A DNA stretch of 64,000 bases from NCBI GenBank assembly GCA_937967995.1, contig CALBTB010000004.1:220020-284019 (forward strand), given 5' to 3'. Source of the DNA: an uncultured Gammaproteobacteria bacterium. GTDB lineage: Bacteria > Pseudomonadota > Gammaproteobacteria > UBA6429 > Thiohalophilaceae. Position 1 is the first letter of the stretch. Each line of letters begins with the position of its first letter. The notes beneath the pieces were generated by a model, which did no database searches, had not been told where the DNA came from, and was given only the letters and a program-made list of their open reading frames with translations. The translations under genes were made by a program, and so were the position numbers. Positions 43,540 to 55,481 of this stretch are shown here, piece after piece.

Positions 43540-44913
43540 TTAATCATCGATAGAGTAATCAAGTAGCGCCTGCCTGTCCAAGGCTTTCTTGTCGACCTTG
43601 AGGTAGGCGACGCCGTCGTCAGGCAGCACCACCGCTTCGGCCACACCGCGGATGGTGGTGAGCTTCATGGCCAGCTCACGGGCCCCACGGGCATCCTGCG
43701 TCCCGACATTCAGCAACTCACTGCTGAGGTACGGTGGCTGGCGCATCGATACCGCCATGGCCAGCCACAATATGACCAGAATGCCGTTGACCAGAAACAC
43801 GGTACTCACCCCGTAGTAATCACTCACCCACCCGGCAGTGGTCGCGCCCAGGAAGGCACCCAGGAACTGGGCGGTGGAATACGCCCCCATGGCGGTGCCC
43901 TTGTGCGCAGCCGGCGCATACTTGGCAACCAGCGACGGCAGACTCGCCTCCAGTAAATTGAAACCGACGAAAAACAGACCCAGCCCGCCAACCAGCACCC
44001 ACCACTGCGCCACACCATCCCAGAGGATGAAACAGGCCACTGCCAGTGCCAGTACAGCCCCGATAAATACCTGCTTGAGCTGCCGGCGCTTCTCCCCAAG
44101 GATGATAAAGGGCAGCACCAGGATCACTGACAGCGCCATCACCGGCAGGTAGACCCACCAATGCTGTGCCACCTCAAAGCCATGCTGCTTTACCCAGATC
44201 AACGGCAGGGCAAACAGGCTGGCGGTCATCACGAAGTGCAGGATCAGCACGCCGATATCCAGTCGCAGCAGCTGGGGGTGGACCAGGACGCGGCGTAACC
44301 AGCCCAGCTCCACCTCCGTGTCACGATGAAATTTCACTGTAACGGGGGTCGGCACGAACAGGCCCACAATCGCCATGCCACACAGCGCCAGCCCCATGGT
44401 GGTCCAGAATATACCGGGGACCCCAAACCAGCCGTGCAGCACCGGCCCGGCAATAATGGCTACGGAAAAAGCCACACCGATGCTCATACCGATGGCGGCC
44501 ATCACCTTCAGGCGGTGCTCTTCGCGGGTCAGATCCGCAGCCAGCGCCATGACGGCCCCGGCAATCGCCCCCGCCCCCTGCAGGGCGCGGCCGATAATGA
44601 CACCAAATATGGAATCGGCCAGGGCGGCCACCACGCTGCCGATGGCAAACACCGCCAGCCCGGCCAGAATGATGGGTTTACGGCCAAGGCGATCAGACAG
44701 GCGCCCCAGGGGAATCTGAAACATGGCCTGGGTCAGGCCATAAATACCGACGGCAATACCCGCCAGTGTCGGAGTAAATCCCTGTAAATGCTCGGCATAT
44801 ACGGCAAACACCGGCAGCACCATGAACAGACCCAGCATGCGGGTGGCAAAAACACCGGACAGCGCAAGGGCAACCCGCCGTTCTGAGGCAGTCATCTGGT
44901 TGGTGTGGGTCAT
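43540..44913 (-). CDS. MFS exporter with C-terminal YAM-type domain (YajR-like)
   Basis: The product has 457 residues from the ATG at 44913. It has 12 membrane helices, the MFS loop [14 protein letters not shown] and the C-motif-like [13 protein letters not shown]. After the last helix, a ferredoxin-like tail of about 65 residues ([18 protein letters not shown]) matches the YAM domain of YajR. The substrate is not known. The longer frame has no useful start site. It is 58 bases upstream of ssb and divergent from uvrA. Confidence 0.85.
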   Translation of the reverse strand: MTHTNQMTASERRVALALSGVFATRMLGLFMVLPVFAVYAEHLQGFTPTLAGIAVGIYGLTQAMFQIPLGRLSDRLGRKPIILAGLAVFAIGSVVAALADSIFGVIIGRALQGAGAIAGAVMALAADLTREEHRLKVMAAIGMSIGVAFSVAIIAGPVLHGWFGVPGIFWTTMGLALCGMAIVGLFVPTPVTVKFHRDTEVELGWLRRVLVHPQLLRLDIGVLILHFVMTASLFALPLIWVKQHGFEVAQHWWVYLPVMALSVILVLPFIILGEKRRQLKQVFIGAVLALAVACFILWDGVAQWWVLVGGLGLFFVGFNLLEASLPSLVAKYAPAAHKGTAMGAYSTAQFLGAFLGATTAGWVSDYYGVSTVFLVNGILVILWLAMAVSMRQPPYLSSELLNVGTQDARGARELAMKLTTIRGVAEAVVLPDDGVAYLKVDKKALDRQALLDYSIDD

Positions 44914-45015
44914 GGAATAATGTGTCTTGTTATGGTCGTAATGCTGACTTTGCGTCTTACCTCTGTTCGGGCGTATATTAACAGGTTTTGAATCTGGCTG
45001 AGTAAACGAGTTGTC

Positions 45016-47883
45016 ATGGATACCATACATATACGCGGCGCCCGCACCCACAACCTGAAAAACATCGATTTAGACCTGCCGCGGGACAAGTTAATCGTTG
45101 TCACCGGCCTGTCCGGCTCCGGCAAATCCTCGCTGGCGTTTGATACCATCTACGCCGAGGGGCAGCGCCGCTATGTGGAATCCCTGTCTGCCTATGCGCG
45201 CCAGTTCCTGTCCATGATGGAAAAGCCCGATGTGGATCATATTGAAGGCCTGTCACCGGCCATTTCCATCGAACAGAAATCCACCTCACACAATCCCCGC
45301 TCCACGGTCGGCACAATTACGGAAATCTATGACTATCTGCGACTGTTGTTTGCCCGTGCCGGTGAACCGCGTTGTCCGGATCACGATATAACACTGGATG
45401 CGCAAACAGTCAGCCAGATGGTGGATCTGGTGCTTTCAATGCCGGAAGGCACAAAACTCATGTTACTGGCACCAGTCGTTGAGGGACGCAAAGGTGAACA
45501 CCTGCAGGTGTTTGACATGTTACGTGCGGAAGGATTTATCCGCGCCCGTGTTGACGGCAAGGTTGTCGAACTGGATGAAACACCCAAGCTGGATCTGCGC
45601 CGCAAGCACACCATTGAAGTAGTCATCGACCGATTCAAAGTACGTGATGATATAAAACAACGCCTGGCGGACTCCATCGAAACGGCACTCAACCTCGCCG
45701 ACGGCACCTGCAAGGTGGCATTCATGGAAAGCAAGCGCGATGACCTGGTTTTTTCAGCACGCTTTGCCTGTCCCAAATGCGGTTACTCCATTTCCGAACT
45801 GGAACCACGGCTGTTTTCCTTTAACAATCCTGCTGGCGCCTGCCCGTCCTGTGACGGTCTGGGTGTTCGCCAGTATTTTGATCCGGCACGGGTTGTGTCA
45901 CATCCGGAACTGAGCCTGTCGGAAGGTGCCATTCGCGGCTGGGATCGGCGCAGCATGTATTACTTCCAGATGCTGACGTCACTGAGCAAGCATTACAAGT
46001 TCGACATGGACAAACCGTTTAACAAGCTGTCAAAAAAGATACGTGAGACTATTCTGCACGGCAGCGGCGATGAAGACATCAAGTTTACTTACTATAACGA
46101 CCGCGGCGGCAAGCACACCCGTAAACAACCCTTTGAAGGCATTATTCCTAACATGGTACGCCGCTACCGTGAAACCGATTCCAATGCCGTGCGTGAAGAC
46201 CTGGCCAAGTACCTGTCCAACCAGTCATGTCCGGAGTGTCGCGGCACTCGACTAAACCTGGCGGCCCGGCATGTCTTTGTCACGGACAAATCACTGCCGC
46301 AAATTACCGAAATGCCGATTGAGTATGCCAAGTCATTTTTTGAAAACCTCTCATTACCCGGCCGACGTGGTGAAATCGCCAAAAAGATCGTCAAGGAAAT
46401 TAACGAACGACTCAGTTTCCTGGTCAATGTGGGGCTTGAATACCTGACACTGGATCGCAGTGCCGATACCCTGTCCGGTGGTGAAGCGCAACGCATTCGA
46501 CTTGCCAGCCAGATTGGTGCCGGCCTGGTGGGTGTCATGTACATTCTTGATGAACCCTCGATTGGTTTACATCAAAGGGACAATACGCGACTGTTAAATA
46601 CACTGACGTATCTGCGCGATCTGGGTAACACCGTCATCGTCGTCGAACACGATGAAGAAGCAATCGAGACTGCCGATCACGTAATTGATATTGGCCCGGG
46701 TGCCGGTGTGCATGGTGGTCGTGTCGTTGCACAGGGCACACCGGATCAGATCAAACAGGATCCGGCATCACTGACCGGACAATACCTGTCTGGCGCAAAA
46801 TCCATCCAGGTTCCGGCAACCCGCACACCCCTCGATCCTGACAGACAACTCGTTGTCAAAGGTGCCACCGGCAATAACCTGAAATCGGTTGATATCAGCA
46901 TTCCGGTTGGCCTGATGACCGCCGTTACCGGCGTTTCAGGTTCGGGCAAATCGACCCTGATTAACGACACGCTGTATCGTGCCGCGGCAAAAGAAATCAA
47001 CGGCAGCAGTGAAGAACCTGCACCGTACAAAACCATTCAGGGCCTTGATCAGTTTGACAAGATCGTGGATATCGATCAAAGCCCGATCGGTCGCACGCCG
47101 CGTTCTAACCCGGCTACTTATACCGGGCTGTTTACACCGATTCGCGAGTTGTTTGCCGGCACACAGGAAGCGCGCTCGCGCGGTTATTCACCCGGGCGCT
47201 TCAGTTTCAATGTCAAAGGCGGCCGTTGCGAAGCCTGTCAGGGTGACGGCGTGATCAAGGTGGAAATGCATTTTCTACCTGACATTTATGTGCCCTGCGA
47301 TGTCTGTAAAGGCAAACGCTATAACCGCGAAACACTCGAGGTCCGTTATAAAGGGAAAAATATTTACGAAGTACTGGAGATGACCGTCGAAGATGCGTTT
47401 GATTTCTTCAATGCGGTGCCGGTTGTCAAACGCAAACTGCAAACTTTGATGGATGTCGGCCTGAGTTATATTCGCCTTGGTCAGAATGCCACGACTTTGT
47501 CAGGCGGTGAAGCGCAACGCATCAAGCTGTCACGTGAGTTGTCCAAGCGCGATACGGGTAAAACCCTGTATATTCTCGATGAACCCACCACCGGCCTGCA
47601 CTTCCATGATATCGAGCAATTATTACAGGTACTACACCGGCTACGTGATCACGGTAATACCATCATCATCATCGAACACAATCTTGATGTGATTAAAACC
47701 TGTGACTGGATCATCGACCTGGGACCTGAAGGCGGACATAAAGGTGGTGAAGTGCTGGTTGTCGGCACACCGGAACAGGTTGCAAAATACACTGATTCCC
47801 ACACCGGCCGTTACCTGGCACCGACTTTAACGAAAAACACGGCTAACAACGCACGTATAAGAGGTAAAGCTGTTTCTGCATAG
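45016..47883 (+). CDS. uvrA: Excinuclease ABC subunit A
   Basis: The 955-residue ABC-type ATPase begins nucleotide excision repair by scanning DNA with UvrB. Two ATP sites are visible ([12 protein letters not shown] at about 31-42 and [12 protein letters not shown] at about 637-648). Zinc fingers appear as CPKCG...CPSC and CEAC...CDVC, signature motifs as [12 protein letters not shown] and [12 protein letters not shown]. The usual divergent position to ssb is kept. No SOS box with correct 8-base spacing was found. Confidence 0.98.
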   Translation: MDTIHIRGARTHNLKNIDLDLPRDKLIVVTGLSGSGKSSLAFDTIYAEGQRRYVESLSAYARQFLSMMEKPDVDHIEGLSPAISIEQKSTSHNPRSTVGTITEIYDYLRLLFARAGEPRCPDHDITLDAQTVSQMVDLVLSMPEGTKLMLLAPVVEGRKGEHLQVFDMLRAEGFIRARVDGKVVELDETPKLDLRRKHTIEVVIDRFKVRDDIKQRLADSIETALNLADGTCKVAFMESKRDDLVFSARFACPKCGYSISELEPRLFSFNNPAGACPSCDGLGVRQYFDPARVVSHPELSLSEGAIRGWDRRSMYYFQMLTSLSKHYKFDMDKPFNKLSKKIRETILHGSGDEDIKFTYYNDRGGKHTRKQPFEGIIPNMVRRYRETDSNAVREDLAKYLSNQSCPECRGTRLNLAARHVFVTDKSLPQITEMPIEYAKSFFENLSLPGRRGEIAKKIVKEINERLSFLVNVGLEYLTLDRSADTLSGGEAQRIRLASQIGAGLVGVMYILDEPSIGLHQRDNTRLLNTLTYLRDLGNTVIVVEHDEEAIETADHVIDIGPGAGVHGGRVVAQGTPDQIKQDPASLTGQYLSGAKSIQVPATRTPLDPDRQLVVKGATGNNLKSVDISIPVGLMTAVTGVSGSGKSTLINDTLYRAAAKEINGSSEEPAPYKTIQGLDQFDKIVDIDQSPIGRTPRSNPATYTGLFTPIRELFAGTQEARSRGYSPGRFSFNVKGGRCEACQGDGVIKVEMHFLPDIYVPCDVCKGKRYNRETLEVRYKGKNIYEVLEMTVEDAFDFFNAVPVVKRKLQTLMDVGLSYIRLGQNATTLSGGEAQRIKLSRELSKRDTGKTLYILDEPTTGLHFHDIEQLLQVLHRLRDHGNTIIIIEHNLDVIKTCDWIIDLGPEGGHKGGEVLVVGTPEQVAKYTDSHTGRYLAPTLTKNTANNARIRGKAVSA

Positions 47884-48109
47884 TTCCATCAACATACTGA
47901 TTTCTCGGCACATTCAATTTTTTTAATATTAGACCTTGTACAACATGCTTGGCACTATTCCACTTAACCCGTATTATATATAAAGGAATCGGGTTCTTTA
48001 TGCACGAAATGTTAATCTAACCGGGGTATAGTGCATTCTTCCGTATCGCCTGTTCAAGGGATATGTTCTCGCATACGGTAACAACCATAAAATAGTAAAA
48101 CCGAAAATT

Positions 48110-49534
48110 ATGTCTGAGAAGAGCCGTCTGCCAGTTCTGCAGGGGTATGGAATAGACAATGTATTGCGAATTCTTGAGCCGCTCAAGAATTCTGAGAATG
48201 GTAACCTGCTGTATCGCCATGTCACCCATACTCTGATTGAATTAGAACGTAACCAGGCCAAACTGTCCCTGGGTTATGCAACGATACTGCATAACTTTAT
48301 TTTCGCGCTGCGCAAGCATCTGCCAAAAGCCTCGCTGCTTAATATTGAATTACGCATCATACAGCAACGCCTGCGCCCTCCTATTACCTTGACAGAAATG
48401 GCGGCCATTCAGAATTACCTGCGCAAGGCCATTGATCTAATCAGTGAAGTCAGCCCGCATGATGAAAAAGTATGGGCTGAAGCCATTAAACCGTTGACAG
48501 AGTCACTCACCGGCCAGGAAAGCCATATACGTCATCCACACAGCGATGAACAAGACGAGCCGACGCAGAATGAAATCGATCTGAACATGCAATCATCCGC
48601 GCAGATTGATGTTTCCAGCCTGCGCAAAAAACTTCAGGAACAGGCCAATAAACCGGCCAGAACGGAAAAATCCCTGCAGGGCAATCAACAGGAAGGCGAT
48701 GCTGAAAAATCTGCCGATGATACGATTTTTGAAAAACAACAGGGCAACCTGATGAACAGCATCGTCGAATCCATGCAGCATCAGGCCCGTTTTGGACTGT
48801 TACTTGAAGAAATACTGCAACGATTAAACAAGGCCGACACACGACAGGATATCCACGGTATTCGCAGTTATGCCATATCTCAGTTACAGGGCATGTTGAC
48901 CAAACAAAGCCAGCTGGTTCGCACCCTGAATGAAACCCATGACTTTGCCACCTTGGTCAGACAAAATAATGCCCGTCTGAGCCAGGAACTGAATCATATC
49001 CGTATACTGAGCCTGACGGATGAGCTTACCGAGTTACCGAATCGTCGTGCATTTATGCAACGTCTGGATGATGAAATCGGTCGCGCCAAGCGCTATCACA
49101 CGCAATTCTGTATTGCCCTGCTTGACCTGGATAACTTCAAGGAAATTAATGACAGTTACGGGCATCCTGCCGGTGACATGACACTCAGGGATTATGCCAG
49201 CAAGATACTTACCCTGTTCCGTCGTACTGATCTGATTGCGCGATACGGTGGTGAGGAGTTTGCGATCATTTTCCCGAATGAATCGATTGACGAATCACTC
49301 TATGCTCTGGAAAAAGTCCGCAGAAAAGCTAACAACACATCAATATCTTACGAAGATCATAAATTCAAGGCCCCCTCATTTTCTGCCGGACTTGTCTCCT
49401 GGTCGAAAGAAGAATCACCCGAAGAACTTATCAACCGTGCTGATACCCTGCTATATGTGGCAAAAAACAAAGGCGGTAACTGCATAGAAACCAGTGTTGA
49501 TGAAGTCCAGGGTGAAGCCGCCAATAACGAATAA
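48110..49534 (+). CDS. Diguanylate cyclase (GGDEF)
   Basis: The 474-residue protein has no membrane helix. Its N-terminal 290 residues are helical and of unknown sensing role (a poorly conserved segment at about 140-210 is charged). The GGDEF domain (about 305-465) has GGEEF and ends in NKGGN, so it should make cyclic-di-GMP. A 25-bp palindrome lies within codons 20-28. It stands alone after uvrA. Confidence 0.88.
   Translation: MSEKSRLPVLQGYGIDNVLRILEPLKNSENGNLLYRHVTHTLIELERNQAKLSLGYATILHNFIFALRKHLPKASLLNIELRIIQQRLRPPITLTEMAAIQNYLRKAIDLISEVSPHDEKVWAEAIKPLTESLTGQESHIRHPHSDEQDEPTQNEIDLNMQSSAQIDVSSLRKKLQEQANKPARTEKSLQGNQQEGDAEKSADDTIFEKQQGNLMNSIVESMQHQARFGLLLEEILQRLNKADTRQDIHGIRSYAISQLQGMLTKQSQLVRTLNETHDFATLVRQNNARLSQELNHIRILSLTDELTELPNRRAFMQRLDDEIGRAKRYHTQFCIALLDLDNFKEINDSYGHPAGDMTLRDYASKILTLFRRTDLIARYGGEEFAIIFPNESIDESLYALEKVRRKANNTSISYEDHKFKAPSFSAGLVSWSKEESPEELINRADTLLYVAKNKGGNCIETSVDEVQGEAANNE
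48168..48192. repeat. 25-bp palindrome inside the diguanylate cyclase gene
   Basis: GAATTCTTGAGC (48168-48179) and GCTCAAGAATTC (48181-48192) are perfect complements around one C. In RNA it would form a strong hairpin about 60 bases into the coding region, with a loop too tight to close fully. It may regulate translation or serve as a binding site. Confidence 0.55.
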
Positions 49535-49535
49535 A

Positions 49536-50267
49536 CTACGATTCAAACTCAAGTGTCGTACCTGCAGTAACATTATAAGTTTCTGCAAACGACCCCTGAT
49601 TCACTGCCAGTTCGATCAATCCCATTGAATTCTCGTACCAGAACCCATGCCCTTTTTTGACTTCTGAAAATACCCGCGCATAGCTAACATGCATTCCACC
49701 GACAACGAATTTATTCGTCTTAGGAACCGTTCCGGCAGAGATGCCGCTGATGGCGTTGCCAAATTTATCCACATAAATGATTTCATTACACGCCGGAATT
49801 GAATCGAACTCTGCAAGTGTAGCGGGCTCAATTTCCCGCAGCTCAATAGCTTTACCCGATAATTTACGAACCAGTGCCGGTGCAAATAAGTCACGCCCAT
49901 GAAAGCTGTCTGACAATGTCGCTGGTTGCCAGAAAATCTCGTAGCAGGTAGATGAATGAGATCGATGCACTAGAGGTACAAACAATCCGTTGTCCGGACC
50001 GGTATAGGTCACGCCGTCAGCTTCTATCATCAGCGCCCGGCGAGTTCTGGATCCCACTCCCGGATCAATCACAGCGACACAACCATCACCTGATTCAAAG
50101 CGTCGACTCAGGGCAGAAAGCAGAATACCCGCCGCCTTTGGGTTCGTGGCAGGCGCATCGTGCATCAGGTCGATCACCGCCAGTGACGGAAACTGCCGCC
50201 TGATGACAGCATGCATCTCGCCAACATAGGGTCCGTGCAGACCGAAATCCGTGAACAGAAATATCAT
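49536..50267 (-). CDS. SAM hydroxide adenosyltransferase (DUF62)
   Basis: The 243-residue product starts with FLFTDFGLHGPYVGEMHAVI and has VIDLMHDAPATNPKAAGILL, VDPGVGSRTR, GPDNGLFVPL and FHGRDLFAP, which define the fluorinase/DUF62 fold. These enzymes convert SAM with hydroxide to adenosine and methionine. It is read in the ribosomal direction, 71 bases after rplQ and behind a terminator, so it likely has its own promoter. No fluorinase signature was seen. Confidence 0.9.
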   Translation of the reverse strand: MIFLFTDFGLHGPYVGEMHAVIRRQFPSLAVIDLMHDAPATNPKAAGILLSALSRRFESGDGCVAVIDPGVGSRTRRALMIEADGVTYTGPDNGLFVPLVHRSHSSTCYEIFWQPATLSDSFHGRDLFAPALVRKLSGKAIELREIEPATLAEFDSIPACNEIIYVDKFGNAISGISAGTVPKTNKFVVGGMHVSYARVFSEVKKGHGFWYENSMGLIELAVNQGSFAETYNVTAGTTLEFES

Positions 50268-50284
50268 TTTCCAGACACCCGGAT

Positions 50285-50316
50285 CAAAAAAGCCGGGTAC
50301 ACAGACCCGGCTTTAT
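50285..50316 (-). terminator. Rho-independent terminator of the ribosomal operon
   Basis: On the minus strand, an 8-bp stem (AGCCGGGT/ACCCGGCT, plus flanking A-T pairs) with a 6-base loop is followed by a run of six T. It lies just after rplQ and closes the 13-kb operon. Confidence 0.88.
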
Positions 50317-50337
50317 TTGCTGAAATCGAACGAGCAA

Positions 50338-50733
50338 TTATTCTTCAGATGCGGCCGCTTCCGCGCCGGCATTCTCCGGACGATCAACCAGCTCTACAAT
50401 CGCCATCGGTGCATTATCACCTCGGCGGAATCCACACTTGAGTATACGCAGGTAACCACCGGGACGTGATTCATAGCGTGGGCCCAGCTCATTAAACAAC
50501 TTACTGACCACAGCACGATCACGCAGACGATTAAAGGCCAGACGTCGATTAGCCACGCTGTCGTTCTTGGCCATAGTAATCAGCGGCTCGGCCACTCGGC
50601 GTAATTCCTTTGCCTTGGGCAAGGTGGTCTTGATCATTTCATGATCAAGAAGAGACGCCGCCATATTGCGAAACATCGCCTTGCGATGCGAGCTGTTACG
50701 GTTTAATTTTCTGCCACTTTGACGATGACGCAT
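50338..50733 (-). CDS. rplQ: Ribosomal protein L17
   Basis: The 131-residue large-subunit protein begins [20 protein letters not shown], standard for L17. It sits around the polypeptide exit region. It is the last gene of the alpha segment, 19 bases after rpoA, and is followed by the terminator. Confidence 0.98.
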   Translation of the reverse strand: MRHRQSGRKLNRNSSHRKAMFRNMAASLLDHEMIKTTLPKAKELRRVAEPLITMAKNDSVANRRLAFNRLRDRAVVSKLFNELGPRYESRPGGYLRILKCGFRRGDNAPMAIVELVDRPENAGAEAAASEE

Positions 50734-50752
50734 GGTAGTTACCTTTATTCAA

Positions 50753-51751
50753 TTACGCCGCTGAGTCTTTTTCTTTCAGACTGGCTGGTGGCCAGTTTTC
50801 CAGACGCATACCGAGCGACAGACCACGTGAGGCAAGCACGTCCTTGATTTCGGTCAGGGACTTTTTGCCCAGGTTGGGTGTTTTCAACAGTTCCACTTCC
50901 GTGCGCTGAATCAAATCACCAATGTAGTAGATTTGTTCTGCCTTGAGGCAGTTGGCTGAACGGACAGTTAATTCCAGATCGTCGACCGGACGCAGAAGAA
51001 TCGGATCCACTTCCGGTTCCTGGGTCTGGGTTTCTTCTTCCTGCTTACCAGACAAATCAACGAAGGCTGACAACTGATCCTGAAGAATGGTTGCTGCAGC
51101 GCGAATTGCGCCTTCCGGATCGATCGTACCGTTGGTTTCCAGGTCGATAATCAGCTTGTCCAGGTCGGTGCGTTGTTCGACACGGGCGCTATCCACGATG
51201 TAGGCAACGCGGCGAATCGGACTGAAGCTGGCGTCGATTTGCAGACGGCCAATCGGGCGATCTTCTTCGTCGTCACCACGGCGCGCACTGGCAGGTTCAT
51301 AACCCCGTCCAAGTCTTACCTTCAGAACCATGTTCAGCTCACCCGACTTGGTCAGGTTGGCAATAACATGATCCGGATTGACGATTTCAACATTGTGATC
51401 GACGTTAATATCACCAGCCGTTACAGGTCCCGGCCCTTTCTTGTTCAGGGTCAGATTGGCCTCAGTGGCACCTTCCATTCTGATGGCGACACCTTTGAGG
51501 TTTAACAGAATCTCGACAACATCTTCCTGTACACCTTCAATCGTGGTGTACTCGTGTAATACGCCTTCGATTTCCGCTTCGACGATGGCACATCCGTGCA
51601 TGGATGACAGCAAAATACGACGTAATGCATTTCCCAGCGTATGACCAAAGCCGCGCTCGAGCGGTTCAAGAATCACACGTGCGTGCGTGTCAGTAATTTG
51701 CTGGACGTCAACAATACGTGGTTTCAGAAAATCCGATACTGAGCCCTGCAT
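50753..51751 (-). CDS. rpoA: RNA polymerase alpha subunit
   Basis: The 332-residue subunit has the N-terminal assembly domain ([20 protein letters not shown]) and the C-terminal domain after a linker near 240. The C-terminal domain contacts promoters and regulators and ends in [14 protein letters not shown]. It is encoded between rpsD and rplQ as in all gammaproteobacteria. The 64-base gap before it is one of the longer spaces in this operon. Confidence 0.98.
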   Translation of the reverse strand: MQGSVSDFLKPRIVDVQQITDTHARVILEPLERGFGHTLGNALRRILLSSMHGCAIVEAEIEGVLHEYTTIEGVQEDVVEILLNLKGVAIRMEGATEANLTLNKKGPGPVTAGDINVDHNVEIVNPDHVIANLTKSGELNMVLKVRLGRGYEPASARRGDDEEDRPIGRLQIDASFSPIRRVAYIVDSARVEQRTDLDKLIIDLETNGTIDPEGAIRAAATILQDQLSAFVDLSGKQEEETQTQEPEVDPILLRPVDDLELTVRSANCLKAEQIYYIGDLIQRTEVELLKTPNLGKKSLTEIKDVLASRGLSLGMRLENWPPASLKEKDSAA

Positions 51752-51815
51752 GAAACGCCCTCTTGGTTAAAGTTAGTAATAAATTCGTTACTGTTTGCCA
51801 ATGCAAACATGTGTG

Positions 51816-52442
51816 TTACTTGGAGTACAGTTCCACAACCAGATGTTCATTAATATCTGATGGCAGCTCACTGCGCTCCGGTGTAGCCTTGAATGTTCCT
51901 TCCAGTTTCTTGAAGTCCACTTCAAGCCACTCTGCAATGCCGCGTTGCTCAGCCATATCCACTGATGCCTTGACGCGTAACTGGTCCTTGCTTTTTACTG
52001 ATAAGGCAATCACGTCACCCGGTTTGACCTGCATAGAAGGGATGTTGGCCTTCTTGCCGTTCAACGAGATGGCATTATGGCGAACCAGCTGGCGGGCTTC
52101 AGCGCGTGATGCACCAAACCCCATGCGAAAGACGACATTATCCAGTCGGGATTCCAGCAATTGCAGCAGGTTTTCACCTGTTGAACCCTTGATGCGATCC
52201 GCTTCCTGGTAGTAGGAACGGAACTGCTTTTCCAGGATTCCATAAATCCGGCGCAACTTCTGCTTTTCACGCAACTGGGTCGCGTAGTCAGACAAACGCC
52301 CACGCTTGGCACCATGTTGTCCAGGCGGAGTGGGACGCTTTTCGATTGCGCATTTACTGCTGAAGCACTTTTCCCCTTTCAGGAAAAGCTTGTCGCCTTC
52401 ACGGCGGCATAAACGACATACAGGTCCGGTATAACGAGCCAA
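51816..52442 (-). CDS. rpsD: Ribosomal protein S4
   Basis: The 208-residue protein binds 16S rRNA early and represses its operon in relatives. The N-terminus reads [20 protein letters not shown] with a CxxC and further Cys (KCFSSKC), so it is the zinc-site form of S4. The S4 RNA-binding domain covers about 98-160. It lies between rpsK and rpoA. Confidence 0.98.
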   Translation of the reverse strand: MARYTGPVCRLCRREGDKLFLKGEKCFSSKCAIEKRPTPPGQHGAKRGRLSDYATQLREKQKLRRIYGILEKQFRSYYQEADRIKGSTGENLLQLLESRLDNVVFRMGFGASRAEARQLVRHNAISLNGKKANIPSMQVKPGDVIALSVKSKDQLRVKASVDMAEQRGIAEWLEVDFKKLEGTFKATPERSELPSDINEHLVVELYSK

Positions 52443-52455
52443 GATTAACCTCCAG

Positions 52456-52845
52456 CTATACGCGACGTTTTTTCGGTGGACGACAACCGTTGTGCGGTAT
52501 CGGCGTCACATCCGAGATGTTAGTAATACGAAAACCCTTGGCATGCAGCGCACGCACAGCGGATTCACGACCCGGGCCCGGCCCTTTGACACAGACTTCC
52601 AGATTTTTCATGCCGTACTCCTGCGCCATTTCACCGACTCGCTCGGCCGCGACCTGGGCTGCGAACGGTGTGCTTTTGCGTGAACCACGGAATCCGGAAC
52701 CACCAGCCGTTGCCCAGCACAATGCATTACCCTGACGATCGGTAATCGTCACGATAGTGTTGTTAAATGATGCATGAATGTGCGCGATCCCGTCGGAGAC
52801 GTCGCGTTTCACTTTCTTGCGAGTACGAGTGCCTTTTGCCGCCAT
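52456..52845 (-). CDS. rpsK: Ribosomal protein S11
   Basis: The 129-residue small-subunit platform protein has [15 protein letters not shown] and ends in [10 protein letters not shown], as usual. It is 10 bases after rpsM and 13 bases before rpsD. Confidence 0.98.
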   Translation of the reverse strand: MAAKGTRTRKKVKRDVSDGIAHIHASFNNTIVTITDRQGNALCWATAGGSGFRGSRKSTPFAAQVAAERVGEMAQEYGMKNLEVCVKGPGPGRESAVRALHAKGFRITNISDVTPIPHNGCRPPKKRRV

Positions 52846-52855
52846 ATATTAAGCC

Positions 52856-53212
52856 TTATTTCTTAACCAGTTTACGCGGGCCTTTACGGGTACGCGCATT
52901 TGTTTTGGTACGTTGACCACGTACGGGTAAACCACGACGATGACGTATACCACGATAGGCGCCCATATCCATCAGTCGCTTGATGTTCATGGAGACTTCC
53001 CGGCGCAGATCGCCTTCCACCATGTATTTGCCGATTTCAGTACGAATCCGCTCCAGGGCATCCTCATCCAGGTCCTGGATCTTGGTGGCATATTCAATAC
53101 CCACCGCCTCGCAAATCTTGCGTGCGCGTGGACGGCCCACACCATAAATCGAGGTAAGTGCTACCTCGGCATGTTTGTGATCCGGGATGTTAATTCCAGC
53201 TATACGTGCCAT
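52856..53212 (-). CDS. rpsM: Ribosomal protein S13
   Basis: The 118-residue head protein begins [20 protein letters not shown] and has the usual basic tail ([12 protein letters not shown]) reaching the tRNA path. It starts the alpha segment after rpmJ; 133 bases separate them, space enough for a promoter or leader. Confidence 0.98.
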   Translation of the reverse strand: MARIAGINIPDHKHAEVALTSIYGVGRPRARKICEAVGIEYATKIQDLDEDALERIRTEIGKYMVEGDLRREVSMNIKRLMDMGAYRGIRHRRGLPVRGQRTKTNARTRKGPRKLVKK

Positions 53213-53345
53213 AAGTTACTGTTTCCTAACACAAAAAGCGACCGTTACGCGAATTGCGTAAAACGGGGCATTTTACTTACCTATATCCAAACTGGCAACC
53301 TCTATACGCTGCCAAATCCCAAAAATTTGCCCGAAAATCGCCAAT

Positions 53346-53459
53346 TTAGCCCTGTCTCTGCTTATGGCGAGGGTCCTTGCAGATCACCCGTACAACCCCG
53401 TTGCGACGGATGATTTTGCAGTTTCTGCACATTTTCTTAACTGATGCACGAACTTTCAT
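53346..53459 (-). CDS. rpmJ: Ribosomal protein L36
   Basis: This 37-residue gene begins [20 protein letters not shown]. The zinc ligands C11, C14, C27 and H32 are present, so it is the zinc form of L36 rather than the zinc-free paralogue. It lies 32 bases after secY and before rpsM, as in other gammaproteobacteria. Confidence 0.96.
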   Translation of the reverse strand: MKVRASVKKMCRNCKIIRRNGVVRVICKDPRHKQRQG

Positions 53460-53491
53460 GCTTACTCTCCTGGTTCCCGGTCCTGTACCGA

Positions 53492-54844
53492 CTAGCGCAG
53501 GCCAGTGCGACCATGACCCTTCAAATTGGCCTTCTTCATCAAACCCTCATACTGGTGCGACATCATATGTGCCTGCACCTGGGCCATAAAGTCCATCACC
53601 ACCACCACAATAATCAGCAGCGAGGTACCACCGAAGTAGAACTGGGCATCACCCCACATAATCAGGAACTCCGGCAACAGACAGACCGCCGTAATATATA
53701 TCGCACCCACCAGGGTCAGCCGACCCAGAATCGTGTCGATATAGCGTGCTGTCTGTTCACCCGGCCTGATACCCGGGATAAATGCACCTGAACGCTTCAG
53801 GTTATCTGCTGTTTCCTTGGGGTTGAACATCAACGCCGTATAGAAATAGCAGAAAAAGATAATCAGCAATCCGTATGACAGCACGTAAATCGGCTGTCCC
53901 GGTGACAACATGGTCGCCACATCCTGCAACGTACCCCAGACACCGCCTTCTCCACTCTTGCCCAGAAACTGGACGAAGGTAGCCGGAAACAGTATCAGGC
54001 TCGATGCAAAAATCGGCGGTATCACACCTGCCATGTTAATTTTCAGTGGCAGATGCGACGACTGTGCCGCATATAACTTGCGCCCCTGCTGTCGTTTGGC
54101 GTAATTCACCGTAATTCGGCGTTGTGCCCGTTCCATGAAGACCACAAACATGATCACCACTACCATCATGCCGATCAACACGAACACAAACCCGTAGGTC
54201 TTGGCACCGGAGCTTACCTGCTCCAGTGTGTTGGCAATCGCCGCCGGAATACCAGCCACGATACCGGCAAAGATAATCATCGAAATACCGTTACCAATAC
54301 CCCGTTCCGTCACCTGTTCGCCCAGCCACATCAGGAACATGGTACCGGTGACCAGGGTGACAATGGTCGAGAAATAAAACGTGAACGGATTGGACATTGT
54401 AACCAGTCCACCACTGTCACCTAACATAAACCGCGCCACACCAAACGCCTGGAACGTTGCCAGTATCAATGTAAACCAGCGGGTGTACTGCGTAATCTTG
54501 CGGCGTCCGGCCGCGCCTTCCTTGCTCAGTTGCTCCAGTTTCGGATGCACCTTGGTCAGCAGCTGGATAATAATCGAGGCCGAAATATACGGCATGATTC
54601 CCAGCGCAAAGATCGACAATCGCTCCAGCGCACCACCACCAAACATGTTGAACAGTCCGAGAATGGTATTCTGCTGCTGTTCAAATAATTCGGCTAACCG
54701 TTCCGTATTTAGTCCGGGTACCGTGATAAACGACCCGATACGAAAGACGATAATGGCGCCCAACAGGAAAAACAGACGCTTACGTAATTCGGTAAACCGA
54801 CCCGCAGCCAGCGCATCAGCAAGAGCAGCTTTTGATGTGGCCAC
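53492..54844 (-). CDS. secY: Preprotein translocase subunit SecY
   Basis: The 450-residue inner-membrane protein has ten helices and forms the Sec channel with SecE and SecG. Family cues include [32 protein letters not shown], the cytoplasmic loop [20 protein letters not shown] and [12 protein letters not shown]. It is encoded after rplO as usual. Confidence 0.98.
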   Translation of the reverse strand: MATSKAALADALAAGRFTELRKRLFFLLGAIIVFRIGSFITVPGLNTERLAELFEQQQNTILGLFNMFGGGALERLSIFALGIMPYISASIIIQLLTKVHPKLEQLSKEGAAGRRKITQYTRWFTLILATFQAFGVARFMLGDSGGLVTMSNPFTFYFSTIVTLVTGTMFLMWLGEQVTERGIGNGISMIIFAGIVAGIPAAIANTLEQVSSGAKTYGFVFVLIGMMVVVIMFVVFMERAQRRITVNYAKRQQGRKLYAAQSSHLPLKINMAGVIPPIFASSLILFPATFVQFLGKSGEGGVWGTLQDVATMLSPGQPIYVLSYGLLIIFFCYFYTALMFNPKETADNLKRSGAFIPGIRPGEQTARYIDTILGRLTLVGAIYITAVCLLPEFLIMWGDAQFYFGGTSLLIIVVVVMDFMAQVQAHMMSHQYEGLMKKANLKGHGRTGLR

Positions 54845-54855
54845 GGTAATAACTC

Positions 54856-55290
54856 CTAGTCTTCGACCTTGCCGCCCGCGGCTTCAATCGCCTCGCGCGC
54901 ACCCTTGGTCGCTTTGATCCCTTTGAGCGTAATGGCCTTGTCAATTTTTCCGGACACCATCACCTTGGCACGTGTCATGTTACGGCTAATCAAATTCGCC
55001 GCCTGCAGCACCTTGATATCAATCACATCGGTATTCAGATTATTCAGTTCAGAAAGACGAATCTCGGCAGTAACCCGGGCCAGGCGCGAACGGAAGCCGA
55101 CTTTTGGCAGGCGACGCTGTAATGGCATCTGACCGCCTTCAAAGCCCACTTTATGGAAACCACCTGAACGTGATTTCTGACCCTTGTGTCCACGGCCACC
55201 TGTCTTACCCAGACCGGAGCCGATACCACGACCAGCACGCTTGGCATCTTTCTTTGCACCGTCTGCCGGCTTGATGGAATTCAGACGCAT
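54856..55290 (-). CDS. rplO: Ribosomal protein L15
   Basis: The product has 144 residues from the ATG at 55290, which has GAGGAG just upstream; the longer frame was rejected. It has the Gly/Arg-rich N-terminus ([20 protein letters not shown]) that enters the rRNA core. It follows rpmD with a 1-base gap and precedes secY by 11 bases. Confidence 0.97.
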   Translation of the reverse strand: MRLNSIKPADGAKKDAKRAGRGIGSGLGKTGGRGHKGQKSRSGGFHKVGFEGGQMPLQRRLPKVGFRSRLARVTAEIRLSELNNLNTDVIDIKVLQAANLISRNMTRAKVMVSGKIDKAITLKGIKATKGAREAIEAAGGKVED

Positions 55291-55291
55291 C

Positions 55292-55477
55292 TTAATTCTC
55301 CTCAACCTTCACCATGTATGACACTTTATCAATCATGCCACGTGTACAAGGTGTATCTTCAACTTCAACTGTATGATGCATACGACGCAGACCCAGACCG
55401 GTTACACAGGCTTTATGTGAAGCCATTCGACCATGCATGCTACGCACCAGTGTTACTTTGATCTTTTTATCTGCCAT
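55292..55477 (-). CDS. rpmD: Ribosomal protein L30
   Basis: The 61-residue product begins [20 protein letters not shown] and has [20 protein letters not shown], the usual L30 form of gammaproteobacteria. It is easily missed because it is short and buried in longer overlapping frames. It lies between rpsE and rplO. Confidence 0.96.
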   Translation of the reverse strand: MADKKIKVTLVRSMHGRMASHKACVTGLGLRRMHHTVEVEDTPCTRGMIDKVSYMVKVEEN

Positions 55478-55481
55478 CGTT

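Noticed and set aside
44960..45016. Possible LexA/SOS box before uvrA (CTGT ... ACAG)
   Set aside because: The half sites are 14 bases apart; LexA sites of this type need 8.
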